A stretch of 64,000 nucleotides of DNA from Bacillus benzoevorans (lineage in GTDB: Bacteria; Bacillota; Bacilli; Bacillales; Cytobacillaceae). Below the pieces are notes generated by a model, which was not told where the DNA came from, searched no databases, and saw only the letters and a program-made list of their open reading frames with translations. The translations under genes and the position numbers were made by a program. Each line of letters begins with the position of its first letter. Position 1 is the first letter of the stretch. Location: positions 17,441 through 81,440 of the forward strand of contig NZ_JACHGK010000016.1 of NCBI RefSeq assembly GCF_014207535.1, written 5' to 3'. Shown here piece by piece: positions 54,375 to 62,846 of the stretch.

Positions 54375-54497
54375 TTAACTTATTATTCAAACTACCTAAT
54401 GGAGCTTCTGTATATATGTTCATTAAAGAAAAAAAGGTCATCATCTTCCTTTTAATATGTAAATGGATAAGGTAAACCACAACCGGTATCCAATAAA

Positions 54498-54548
54498 GGA
54501 AATAAAAAGATGACTACTGTGAGAAACCAACAATAGTCATCTTTTTCA
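54498..54548 (-). terminator. Terminator beside the degraded 84-aa copy
   Basis: GATGACTA and TAGTCATC pair around 17 nt with T-runs/A-runs outside (AAAA before, TTTTT after), in the same place as the terminator of the intact copy at 29962. Confidence 0.6.
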
Positions 54549-54567
54549 TTTCTTAAATACTTTATTG

Positions 54568-54700
54568 TTACCATTTTTCAATAATACTTACAGTACCCTT
54601 TGGGAATACCAATCATTGATTTACATCAAACATTAGCTGTTCGTTTACTTAAAAAATGTAAAGTGCCTCTCCCTCTTCCATATCTCCCTTAAATATTGTT
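54568..54700 (-). pseudogene. Degraded copy of the 84-aa gene at 30023
   Basis: The minus strand reads EGEALYIF-stop-VNEQLMFDVNQ-stop-LVFPKGTVSIIEKW-stop. It lines up with EGEAFYIFQVKEQLIFDEKQRLVLPKSAGTMCSIKKW of the intact gene. Two sense codons (CAA, CGA) have become TAA and TGA, and a few codons are deleted. Together with a matching terminator downstream, this is an old duplicate located 24.5 kb from the intact gene. Confidence 0.75.
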
Positions 54701-54777
54701 CTTAGTAGGAAATATAAACCCTTAGCTTGATGGGTATGCGGCATTACACTTACATAATAAAACAATCAATATTCATC

Positions 54778-55125
54778 CTAATTATTTAGTAGTTCTCTTA
54801 AATATTTATTTAAAGCAGCTTCAAAAGTTTCCTCTTTTCGCTTTGCTGCAATTTTCTTGACTTTCTCCCACTCAATTTCAACTTCAATAGATTCATTCGG
54901 AATACTACAAATTACTTTGTTTATTACATTTTCAGCTTTATACAACATAATAGAATTGGTTTGAACAGCCTCCCCAAACACTTCTCCCTCAACCCAACTC
55001 CCATTTTGTCCGCCCTTCACACCAAACGGATTTCTCCCAAGCACAAAATATTTATAAGAATAACCGCCATAATTTTTATAATGTTTTGCCACTTTTGTTC
55101 CTTTACTTACTGTAGCTTTAATCAT
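54778..55125 (-). CDS. Hypothetical protein (115 aa)
   Basis: A soluble, lysine-rich protein with a glycine-rich middle (YGGYSYKYFVLGRNPFGVKGGQNGSW) and a helical tail. The ribosome site is weak (AGGGTAGGATTG). The family is unknown. It stands between BREX and the recombinase region on the BREX strand. Confidence 0.5.
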   Translation of the reverse strand: MIKATVSKGTKVAKHYKNYGGYSYKYFVLGRNPFGVKGGQNGSWVEGEVFGEAVQTNSIMLYKAENVINKVICSIPNESIEVEIEWEKVKKIAAKRKEETFEAALNKYLRELLNN

Positions 55126-55440
55126 AATGTTTGCAATCCTACCCTTTCAGTAGTGATTACTTCCCCCTTTTTGCTTAAATTTTAAATATTATACTTTCAA
55201 AAAATCAGATTGCTAGATCTTTACTGACTTTTTTAAAGGTATTTTTGAACTTTTAAAATCTAACCATATAGGGGTGGCGTCAGGATTATACGAATTTACA
55301 AAAGTATGGATCAATTCGTTAGAGTTTTTTGTCTTTTATAAATGAACTTTTAAAATCTCTTGATGATTGCTATATAGAAATTTTCTTATTAAAATTATTA
55401 ACCTTTCATTTATCCGAGAAGCAGATTCAGAAGTTAATAT

Positions 55441-55739
55441 TCTAATTTTTTTGGTGACCCTGAAGAATAGCTAAAGCAAAAAAGAAATTGTATGAGTATA
55501 GTAATTATGTGTATGCTGTTTGGCGTACAGGTTTTGTATTAGTTGAGGGCATACATCGCGATCACATTTTAGATGAAATCTCTTATGAAGAAAGAGGTTT
55601 AAAATACTATGGAACTACCGAATTAAATGAGCTAAATAATAATGATTTCTATGAATTTCTAAGACGGGATGCAAAATTAAATATGCAACATAAATCCGTC
55701 ACATCCTTAGAGAATAGGAAGTTATGGCAGGCCTTTTAA
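55441..55739 (+). pseudogene. Degenerate gene ending in an 83-residue open frame
   Basis: An 83-codon frame from TTG 55488 (YEYSNYVYAVWRTGFVLVEGIHRD...) lacks a ribosome site. Just before it, a different frame reads FFGDPEE-stop. Shifting one base at 55468 joins them as GDPEE-IAKAKKK-LYEYSNYVYAVW. This suggests a frameshifted gene whose beginning is lost. 55126-55440 shows nothing else. Confidence 0.4.
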
Positions 55740-55803
55740 TTTATTATCTAAATTTTTTCATTGAAATTTTTAAAAACTGAAGATTGAAACTTTTATTTTT
55801 CTA

Positions 55804-55839
55804 TTAGAATATCAAAAACCCCAAAGTATAATGCTTCAG
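55804..55839. repeat. Recombinase upstream repeat, copy 1
   Basis: TTAGAATATCAAAAA...AAAGTAT.AT..TTCAG, 175 nt before the truncated recombinase gene. It matches 56660-56695 in 28-29 of 36 positions. Confidence 0.6.
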
Positions 55840-56014
55840 AACATTGGTTATTCAAGGGTTTTACATTCGGATATATTTTTTAAAATAATTTTATATAAGC
55901 TCTTTTTACCTCTTAAAATAAGAAAAAACATGGATACAATGTTCTACACATTAGGAAAGTAAAAGGTTCCTTTACACATCTTTAAAACCAAAATCACTAA
56001 GGAGAGAAAAAATT

Positions 56015-56458
56015 ATGAAATGTGCAGCCTACATTCGAACAGCTAGTAAAAGACATGTAAACTTCAATTTGGAGGATCAAACAGAAGAAATTAAGGCCTT
56101 TATTTCAAAATATAATTGGGAATTAGATACCATTTATAGCGATATCGGATCTGGAATTCATAAAAATAAAAGCCTACAAGCAATGTTTGAGGATTGTAAA
56201 GAAAGTAAATTCGATATAATTGTTACAGCCGATTTATCTCGGGTTTCTAGATCGACTGAATTATCAAATGAACTAATTGATCTATTTACTATGGGAAAAG
56301 TGCATATTGTGACAACAGACAATAAAATCAACACTTTCCGCGATGATATTAGCAAATTAATTATTCATAGTACTCTTTGTGCAAGTGAATTCGAAAGAAT
56401 GGGGCGGATAATAAAGATAGGTAAAAAAAGCTCCAATAAACAGACACTATTAGAATAA
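56015..56458 (+). CDS. Truncated serine recombinase without catalytic serine
   Basis: 147 residues corresponding to the resolvase catalytic domain only; the recombinase and zinc-ribbon domains of large serine integrases are absent. Aligned with the full-length paralogue (LVRVSTNKEEQ), the catalytic serine position is Ala10 in YIRTASKRH, while the arginine motif LSRVSRSTEL is kept. It therefore should not cleave DNA. It could act as a dimer-forming modulator, such as a directionality or inhibitor protein, or be a decaying duplicate. AAGGAGAGAAAAAATT is a strong ribosome site, which favours expression. Confidence 0.7.
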   Translation: MKCAAYIRTASKRHVNFNLEDQTEEIKAFISKYNWELDTIYSDIGSGIHKNKSLQAMFEDCKESKFDIIVTADLSRVSRSTELSNELIDLFTMGKVHIVTTDNKINTFRDDISKLIIHSTLCASEFERMGRIIKIGKKSSNKQTLLE

Positions 56459-56469
56459 ATAGTGGGTCT

Positions 56470-56538
56470 GATAAAAAATCCGCAGAGATTCCAAGTCATT
56501 TACATGGGCTTGGTAATCTGCGGATAATTTTTTATTTA
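56470..56538 (+). terminator. Terminator of the truncated recombinase
   Basis: AAAAAATCCGCAGA ... CAAG and CTTGG ... TCTGCGGATAATTTTTT, a long stem with an internal bulge. Confidence 0.8.
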
Positions 56539-56659
56539 AAACACAAGTAGTTCTTTAAAATTTTTCTTAAATGCTATATATATATATCACTTCAAAAGAA
56601 CCTCAAATAAATATCGAATAAACGGAAAATTTAAACTTTAATTTTATATGAATTTGCTC

Positions 56660-56695
56660 TTAGAATATCAAAAATCTGAAAGTATCATATTTCAG
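56660..56695. repeat. Recombinase upstream repeat, copy 2
   Basis: The same motif as at 55804-55839, here 55 nt before the small gene that leads into the full-length recombinase. It is a regulatory site or a trace of module duplication. Confidence 0.6.
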
Positions 56696-56749
56696 CTAGA
56701 TCAGTAAGCCGGCTGAAACATCTAGCCACCAAATTTACGGAGGCTAACA

Positions 56750-56899
56750 ATGAACGTAGAACGCATTTATAAAAATGAAATATCATTAGAAGAAATTATA
56801 ACTGATCTAATTAATATCCAAATTGACCAACTAGTAAAAAGCTTATATGCTAAAGATATCACCACTACATCTCATGATGAAGGAAGTGTTCAATCATGA
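56750..56899 (+). CDS. 49-residue small protein coupled to the integrase
   Basis: ATG 56750 after TTTACGGAGGCTAACA (strong site) encodes NVERIYKNEISLEEIITDL...; its TGA overlaps the integrase ATG (ATGA). Mostly helical and acidic. The tight coupling suggests an integrase partner, perhaps a directionality factor, or simply a translational lead. Confidence 0.6.
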   Translation: MNVERIYKNEISLEEIITDLINIQIDQLVKSLYAKDITTTSHDEGSVQS

Positions 56900-58440
56900 G
56901 ATTAGCATTAGCAAAAAATTCATATAAAGAAAATTCACAACATGAACTAACTAATAAAACATTGAAGGTTGCTGCGCTTGTTCGTGTGTCAACTAATAAA
57001 GAAGAGCAAAAGTCTTCACTCGAAAATCAAAGAAAACTTTTCACACAAATGTGTTCAGAGAACGGGTGGGAATTATACGATTTTTACGAAGAAATTGAAT
57101 CAGGCACACATTCTAACCGTAAAGGTCTAAATCAATTAATTAGTGACGCAAAAGAACAAAGGTTCGACTTAATTATTGCTAAAGAATTATCACGTCTAGC
57201 AAGGAATGTCCCCCTTGCCTATAAATTAAAGGAAGTTCTCAACAAACATAAAGTCCATTTAAAAACAATGGACGGTGCTATCGATACTTTAAAAGATGAT
57301 CAAGATAAGTTTGGACTTTATGCTTGGATATATGAGCAAGAATCACAAAAAACTAGTAATCGTATAAAGCGCACCTTTCGAACAACAGCTAAGGAGGGGC
57401 AATTTAATGGCTCTCATCCTCCATACGGTTTTTACGTTGAGAACAAAAAGCTATTTATTAAACACGATGAAACCCCAAATATTATTCGGCGTATTTTTCA
57501 AGAATATATCGAAGGAAAGGGATTTGATGGTATAGCTCGTGGATTATATAATGATGGAATCCCAACTCCTGCTCAAATTAGTGGAAAGTCTAACGCAAGT
57601 GATAAATGGCATGGTTCAGCAGTTAAAGTAATTTTAATGAATCCTCACTATACTGGAGCATTAGTTCAATGTCGAGATACAAAGCCCACTGTCACAGATC
57701 CAAGACAATTAGTTTCGTTATCTAAATTTGTCATAGTGCAAAATACACACGAAGCCATCATTTCTCTAGAAACATTCAATACTGCTCAGGACTTAATTAT
57801 TTCTAGACAACGTATCAGACCGCAACAAGAAGCTCATTTATTTACAAATACAGCTTTCTGTGCTGATTGTGGAAGAGGATTGCATTTTAAGAAAAATAGA
57901 AAAGGATATGTATGTGGCAACTATAATAAGCACGGGATAAAAGCATGTTCAGAACATTTTATTAGGGAAACTCAACTTGCTGAAATAGTACTAGAGGACA
58001 TTAGATCTATAACATCCAAACTAAACATGGATAGTATAATGGATTCAATCACCAAGAAAGCAAGTAATGTAAGTAATAATACAAAAAAGCGTCTAACTAA
58101 AGTTAAAAAAATGATAAAAGATTTAAATAATGAAAAAGTTAAACTCACAAAACTTCTTGCTAAATCAAATATAACAATAGAGGACTACCGTTTAACCATT
58201 GAGGATATTGGTAGCCAACTAAGTAATTTGGTTTTAGAAAAATATGAGTTAGAAAAAGCTAATTCAGAAATACAAGAAACGACTCAGTCCAATATAACTA
58301 AACTAAAGAAAGAGCTAAATCATTATCTTGAATTTAATGAGTTAACACCTGAGATGTTACACCGTCTAGTAGATCGAATCGAAATCAAAGAAGACGGATC
58401 CCCAAGAATCTTTTATCGCTTTTCTAACGAATTGCTTTGA
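56896..58440 (+). CDS. Large serine recombinase (integrase of the element)
   Basis: 514 residues with the full domain set. The resolvase domain has catalytic Ser32 in LVRVSTNKEEQKSSLENQ and KELSRLARN. The recombinase domain runs from about 185. The zinc beta-ribbon is CADCGRGLHF...CGNYNKHGIKACSEHF near 325-365. A coiled coil follows (about 385-475), then a C-terminal LHRLVDRIEI. It lies 80 nt from attR, the usual place of the integrase in such elements. Ser-Ala change in the truncated paralogue upstream is absent here, so it should be active. Confidence 0.9.
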   Translation: MRLALAKNSYKENSQHELTNKTLKVAALVRVSTNKEEQKSSLENQRKLFTQMCSENGWELYDFYEEIESGTHSNRKGLNQLISDAKEQRFDLIIAKELSRLARNVPLAYKLKEVLNKHKVHLKTMDGAIDTLKDDQDKFGLYAWIYEQESQKTSNRIKRTFRTTAKEGQFNGSHPPYGFYVENKKLFIKHDETPNIIRRIFQEYIEGKGFDGIARGLYNDGIPTPAQISGKSNASDKWHGSAVKVILMNPHYTGALVQCRDTKPTVTDPRQLVSLSKFVIVQNTHEAIISLETFNTAQDLIISRQRIRPQQEAHLFTNTAFCADCGRGLHFKKNRKGYVCGNYNKHGIKACSEHFIRETQLAEIVLEDIRSITSKLNMDSIMDSITKKASNVSNNTKKRLTKVKKMIKDLNNEKVKLTKLLAKSNITIEDYRLTIEDIGSQLSNLVLEKYELEKANSEIQETTQSNITKLKKELNHYLEFNELTPEMLHRLVDRIEIKEDGSPRIFYRFSNELL

Positions 58441-58450
58441 TTATGTAATT

Positions 58451-58494
58451 AGAAAAGCTCGTCTAAATAAGGATCTTTTTAAACGAGCTTTTCT
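58451..58494. terminator. Bidirectional terminator between integrase and rlmCD
   Basis: AGAAAAGCTCGT and ACGAGCTTTTCT pair around 20 nt, with TTTTTT to the right. It serves both converging genes. Confidence 0.8.
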
Positions 58495-58497
58495 TTT

Positions 58498-59868
58498 TTA
58501 TATCAATTTTATCAACGCACAGCACTCCACATGGCTCGTCTGCGGAAACATATCCACCGGCTGCACTTCAACCGTCTTATACCCGCCATCTTCTAAAATT
58601 CTTAGGTCGCGTGCTAGTGTAGCCGGGTTGCATGAAACATAGACTACCTTCTTCGGCTTCATATTAAGAATCGTCTGCAGCAGTTTTTCATCACAGCCCT
58701 TGCGCGGCGGATCGACGACCAAAACATCTGCTTGTACTCCCTCTTCATACCAGTTTGGAATCACTGTTTCCGCTTCACCTACAGCAAATTCCACATTTGT
58801 TATGCCATTTAGGGCCGCATTTCGTTTCGCATCCTCAATCGCTTCCGGGACAATTTCAACTCCGTATACTTTTCCAGCTTTCTGCGCTAGGAACAACGAA
58901 ATCGTTCCGATTCCGCAATAGGCATCTATAACCGTTTCATGACCGCCTAAGCCGGCATATTCCAGTGCTTTATCATATAATACCTTCGTCTGCTCCGGAT
59001 TCACCTGATAGAAGGAGCGTGCCGAAATGGCAAATTTGATGTCACCGATGAAATCATAAATGACTTCCTCTCCCCAAAGTACCTTGGTTTGCTCGCCAAA
59101 GATGACATTCGTCTTTTTCGAATTGATATTTTGCACAATCGATTTAACCCCAGGGATGGCGGTCACAATCTCTTCCACAATCTTATTTTTATTTGGCAGT
59201 TCATTTGACCGCGTGACGAGCACGACCATTACTTCACCGCTGACCATCCCATAACGGGCCATAATGTGGCGGAGCTCCCCTTTATGCTTTTCCTCATTGT
59301 AGGCTCGAACACTATTGCGGCTGCAAATATCTTTTACTTTTTGAATGACCTCATCGTTCTTTTCCTGCTGAATTAAACAGGTTTTCATTTCAATGATTTG
59401 ATGGCTCCGCTGCTGATAAAAACCGCCAATTAGACCGCCTTCATGCTCACCAATCGGAACCTGGGATTTATTGCGGTAGCCCCATGGGTTGTCCATTCCC
59501 AAGACAGGGTGGACCTTTATATCTTTGAGCTTGCCAATTCGCTGCAGAACATCCCTGACCTGTTTCTCCTTTGCATACAGCTGCCCTTCATAGCTCATAT
59601 GCTGGAGCTGACAGCCGCCGCACTCCTTGTAGATCGAGCACGGGGCATCCACCCGATATCGACTGGCCTCAGTTATTTCCATGAGACGGCCAAAACCATA
59701 TCCTTTATTGACTTTAATAACTTTAATCTTTGCTTTTTCGCCGGGTAATCCGTTCGGTACAAAAATAGGATAGCCATCTACCTTTGCCACCCCTGCTCCA
59801 TCATGGGTTAAGTCCTCGAAAACCACATCTATGTATTCATTCTTCTGAACTGGTAATGTTTTACTCAT
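58498..59868 (-). CDS. rlmCD: 23S rRNA (uracil-C5)-methyltransferase RlmCD
   Basis: 456 residues of the TrmA/RlmD family. The TRAM domain is at 10-65 (FEDLTHDGAGVAKVDG), the [4Fe-4S] cysteines in CSIYKECGGCQLQH, SAM motif YCGIGTISLF, DPPRKGCDEKLL, and the catalytic-cysteine motif YVSCNPATLARDL. In Bacillus the orthologue YefA modifies U747 and U1939 of 23S rRNA. The last eight codons after HVE are supplied by the inserted element (CCALIKLI), restoring a full-length protein; the original tail is at 10.83 kb. AAAGGAAGAAAAGA precedes the ATG. Confidence 0.9.
   Translation of the reverse strand: MSKTLPVQKNEYIDVVFEDLTHDGAGVAKVDGYPIFVPNGLPGEKAKIKVIKVNKGYGFGRLMEITEASRYRVDAPCSIYKECGGCQLQHMSYEGQLYAKEKQVRDVLQRIGKLKDIKVHPVLGMDNPWGYRNKSQVPIGEHEGGLIGGFYQQRSHQIIEMKTCLIQQEKNDEVIQKVKDICSRNSVRAYNEEKHKGELRHIMARYGMVSGEVMVVLVTRSNELPNKNKIVEEIVTAIPGVKSIVQNINSKKTNVIFGEQTKVLWGEEVIYDFIGDIKFAISARSFYQVNPEQTKVLYDKALEYAGLGGHETVIDAYCGIGTISLFLAQKAGKVYGVEIVPEAIEDAKRNAALNGITNVEFAVGEAETVIPNWYEEGVQADVLVVDPPRKGCDEKLLQTILNMKPKKVVYVSCNPATLARDLRILEDGGYKTVEVQPVDMFPQTSHVECCALIKLI
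58520..58533. other. attR of the 47.7-kb element, inside rlmCD
   Basis: CAGCACTCCACATG. The last ten bases equal attL 10853-10862. The left arm CAGCACTCCAC is the exact inverted partner of GTGGAGTGCTG at attL 10864-10874. Probable crossover at TG 58532-58533. Confidence 0.75.
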
Positions 59869-60058
59869 TCTTTTCTTCCTTTACTCACAGATTGCCTGCA
59901 TGAACGGCTGAGCTCCTTTACATCCCTTCTATGGAATTAGAGCAATTACTCATGGCTGTCTTTTACTAAAAACCAAACGTTCATGCAGATGTCAAAATCG
60001 TCATTAACTAGAAGAATTGTAACACAAATATTGTTATATGATGAAATGGTATATTTAT

Positions 60059-61174
60059 TTAATCGTGATCGTCTGCAATTTCGATGTCAATATAAGACCC
60101 ATCCTCTTCTTCAAACAAATCCGCATTGATATCAGATGATGATTCATCGTCTTGAGTATCTTCATTCGCGTCGGCATGGGGCTGCTGGTTTGCCATTTCT
60201 TCTTTTAAACCCTTCATGTTGGCAATCTCCTCTTTAAGATGTTCCGTAACTTCCTTTGGCACTGCATCTTTCCCATAAGTGGCACCAATATTAAGGGCTC
60301 CGCTTAAATTTTTAATGCCGAGCTGGGCAAAGTTATTATTCTGCTCATATTTATCTAAATAAAGCTTATCAATATAGATCGTTTTAGATAACGGTTCTTG
60401 CTTTATGGAGGAATTCTCTACGTCCTCCTCACTATGATGGAGCTGATTCCACTTTTCCATAAGCTGATCCATTTGTTTAAGCATTCCGGCTTGTACTTCA
60501 TTCACCAGTAGATAATTCTTTTCCAAAACAAGAAGCCGCATGTGGATAGATCCATGGAACGAGTCATCAGATTCCTCATCACTTCTACCATTTTCCCTGC
60601 TGAATAAGGGATGGATAGCTTTCACTTCCTCGGCTTGATCCGATTTTTCCACATGACCATCACCCCATAGCTGGGAATGACTCTTTTCGCGCTCCATAAG
60701 TTTTGAAACTTGATTCTCTAATGTCTGTATTTTTCTTTGCAACTTTTCTTCCTTGCGGCTATGGGCAGCCAATCGATCGGCAAGGAGTTGTTCTACTATA
60801 TGCCTTATCCTTTCCTCCTTGAGCAAGGGTTCCACTTTTGAAGAAGGCTGAGGGCTTCTGATGATTTGAGAAGCGGCCAAGTCTTGAGCTGCTGTTTCTA
60901 GTCTGTTAAGCCTTCGAGAAATGTCATCAAGCTTTTTATTTTGCCCATTTAATTCCTGCTGCAAGCTTAGATTTTCTATATTACTGCCATCAGTTTGACC
61001 TCGTTTCCTCTCTTTCCTCTTTTCTGCCCTGCTGCTTTCATACGTGTATGTCCTAAATTGTTCTTCAAATTTTAGTAATCTCTTAATATGAACCTCAAGT
61101 GCATTGATTCTTAACTTTTGCTTGTCCAACTCGTCCATCTGATCTTTATGATTAAAAAAATCTTTAATAGACAT
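60059..61174 (-). CDS. Coiled-coil protein with GerPC-like C-terminus
   Basis: 371 residues from ATG 61174 (GTGGGGATTTGT before it; the longer frame to 61228 has no site). A long charged coiled coil covers most of it. Then comes IYIDKLYLDKYEQNNNFAQLGIKNLSGALNIGATYG, which resembles the GerPC signature (…LSGTLNIG…), and a very acidic end (DTQDDESSSDINADLFEEEDG). GerPC is a spore coat/germination protein. The GerPA/PF-type genes nearby support a spore role. The length exceeds that of classical GerPC (about 200). Confidence 0.55.
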   Translation of the reverse strand: MSIKDFFNHKDQMDELDKQKLRINALEVHIKRLLKFEEQFRTYTYESSRAEKRKERKRGQTDGSNIENLSLQQELNGQNKKLDDISRRLNRLETAAQDLAASQIIRSPQPSSKVEPLLKEERIRHIVEQLLADRLAAHSRKEEKLQRKIQTLENQVSKLMEREKSHSQLWGDGHVEKSDQAEEVKAIHPLFSRENGRSDEESDDSFHGSIHMRLLVLEKNYLLVNEVQAGMLKQMDQLMEKWNQLHHSEEDVENSSIKQEPLSKTIYIDKLYLDKYEQNNNFAQLGIKNLSGALNIGATYGKDAVPKEVTEHLKEEIANMKGLKEEMANQQPHADANEDTQDDESSSDINADLFEEEDGSYIDIEIADDHD

Positions 61175-61325
61175 ACAAATCCCCACATTTATTAAGTATT
61201 CATGATTCCCCATCTGCTCCCTATCCAACTGAGAAAAGCCAGTTTTCTTTCGGTGTGATTTTCCCCAAGAAGAACTATTTACCTCACTTGAAAAAAAATA
61301 AAAAAGCTTCCCTCATGCTGCAGGT

Positions 61326-61799
61326 TTAATCAATTGGAACTTGTTCTTCATCCCTAAACTGCCGTTTATATGAAATACATAGGAGGCCCTCATTGAATTT
61401 TGCCTTCATTTGATTGGGATATGCCGGCTCAGGAAGCTGAATTATCCGTTGAAAGGGTCCCTGATGCCGTTCTTGATGAACGAGCTTTCCTGTGATGGCT
61501 CGACTGTTATTCCCCTTAATTAATAGGTTTGTACCTGAAATGGATAAATGAATATCTTCTTTCGCGTAGCCTGCCAAGTCTGAAATTAACAAGACATCTT
61601 CGTCCGTTATATAAATGTCTGTTGGTGGAAAGTGATTTCCCACCCCCGGGTTAAAGCTATGGCTGGCTGGCTGCCCCTGGTCCTGAGTGTTTGTCATAAA
61701 TTCATTAAAGGAGGGCTGGTCAAATATATCCTTCCAAAAATCAGTCGTTTGGGACTTTTTCGCCAAATCCATCCATTGTAATATCTTGTTCATATCCAT
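61326..61799 (-). CDS. Hsp20/alpha-crystallin family protein
   Basis: 157 residues. The alpha-crystallin domain is at about 55-150 (PPTDIYITDEDVLLISDLAGYAKEDIHLSISGTNLLIKG, then RIIQLPEPAYPNQMKAKFNEGLLCISYKR). The N-terminus is IxI-free and variable. It resembles the CotM/CotP spore-associated small heat-shock proteins. GAGGATCCATC precedes the ATG. It is beside spore germination genes. Confidence 0.8.
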   Translation of the reverse strand: MDMNKILQWMDLAKKSQTTDFWKDIFDQPSFNEFMTNTQDQGQPASHSFNPGVGNHFPPTDIYITDEDVLLISDLAGYAKEDIHLSISGTNLLIKGNNSRAITGKLVHQERHQGPFQRIIQLPEPAYPNQMKAKFNEGLLCISYKRQFRDEEQVPID

Positions 61800-62036
61800 G
61801 ATGGATCCTCCCCGTTACTTTCAAAATAGTCTTATACAAGTCTATCACTATAATTAATCATATTTTAAAATTACCAATTCATTCATGAAAAAAGCCCTTT
61901 ATCGACGAAACGGTCTTTAGAGATTCGGAATCGAAACAGATGTGTACCAGTATGGTCCTTTCCCAAATAACATAAATTTATCCTCAAATGCATATCTTTA
62001 ATTTATCTGTAAAAAAATACTGAAAGGGTCATGGAC

Positions 62037-62273
62037 ATGAATTTTTTACCAATGAATATTAACATCGGCGGCTTGAAGGTGAATAATGAAGACCACCTGG
62101 GCGCTATTTCTTTTAGTTCGACGACGATGAGAAACCGAAATGTATGCGCCAAGAAAAATCAGGGATTTGGACAACAAATGGCAGATAGATGTATAAGAAT
62201 CGGCCTTGTTGCTTCCATAAATGATAATGATATTCTAGATTCCAGCACGCTGAAAAAGAATCAGCAGGCCTAG
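62037..62273 (+). CDS. GerPA/GerPF-type spore germination protein (1 of 4)
   Basis: 78 residues from ATG 62037 (AAAGGGTC 8 nt upstream; the ATG at 62031 is too close). INIGGLKVNNEDHLGAISFSSTT...GFGQQMADR...NDNDILDSST fits the GerPA/PF pattern, in which small hydrophobic proteins allow nutrient passage through the spore coat. First of four tandem paralogues. Confidence 0.7.
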   Translation: MNFLPMNINIGGLKVNNEDHLGAISFSSTTMRNRNVCAKKNQGFGQQMADRCIRIGLVASINDNDILDSSTLKKNQQA

Positions 62274-62297
62274 TTACAAAAACTTAGGAGGTTTCCA

Positions 62298-62552
62298 ATG
62301 GCAGGTCCTGTTCCGTACATCAACATTAATATTAATATTATTAAAGTCAATTCCTTTGAAAATGCCTCGGCAATAAACGTTGGCCAAAACCTATTGGCTG
62401 AATGGCATAATTCTGATAAGAAAAATATGGGCTTAGGTCAGAATATGGGGGATGGCAGTAACTTTTTTGGAACAAGGAGCTTTGTGGACGACCGGGATCA
62501 GATTGATTCCAATTCTTCCTTTGAAACAACAGGCAATTTGCCGACCCTTTAA
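62298..62552 (+). CDS. GerPA/GerPF-type spore germination protein (2 of 4)
   Basis: 84 residues: INININIIKVNSFENASAINVGQNLLAEWHNSDKKNMGLGQNMGDG...DRDQIDSNS. CTTAGGAGGTTTCCA precedes the ATG. Same family as its neighbours, with a longer linker. Confidence 0.75.
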   Translation: MAGPVPYINININIIKVNSFENASAINVGQNLLAEWHNSDKKNMGLGQNMGDGSNFFGTRSFVDDRDQIDSNSSFETTGNLPTL

Positions 62553-62564
62553 GGAGTGAAATTT

Positions 62565-62795
62565 ATGTTTGCACCGGTAGTACTTAACATTGTAGGGATT
62601 AAATTAAATACGATGGATAATGGAGCGGTCGTTAATCTAGGACCCAGCCAACATTTGGACCAATTTATTTCGTATAAACGAAGTCAGGGAATTGGAGAAC
62701 AGAATGGCGACATCTCCCCCACGATATTATCCCAATCCTTGGTATGGGATGCGGACTTAATTGACAGCCCGACACTTAAATCAAGTTTCTTCTAA
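62565..62795 (+). CDS. GerPA/GerPF-type spore germination protein (3 of 4)
   Basis: 76 residues from ATG 62565 (AAGGAG 8 nt upstream; GTG 62556 is too close). LNIVGIKLNTMDNGAVVNLGP...DQFISYKRSQGIGEQNGD...DADLIDSPTLK. Very similar to copy 4, so a recent duplication. Confidence 0.75.
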   Translation: MFAPVVLNIVGIKLNTMDNGAVVNLGPSQHLDQFISYKRSQGIGEQNGDISPTILSQSLVWDADLIDSPTLKSSFF

Positions 62796-62846
62796 AATTG
62801 GACTGTCCATTGGATTTTTAATTTAAGAAAAAGGAGGGTTTATCAT

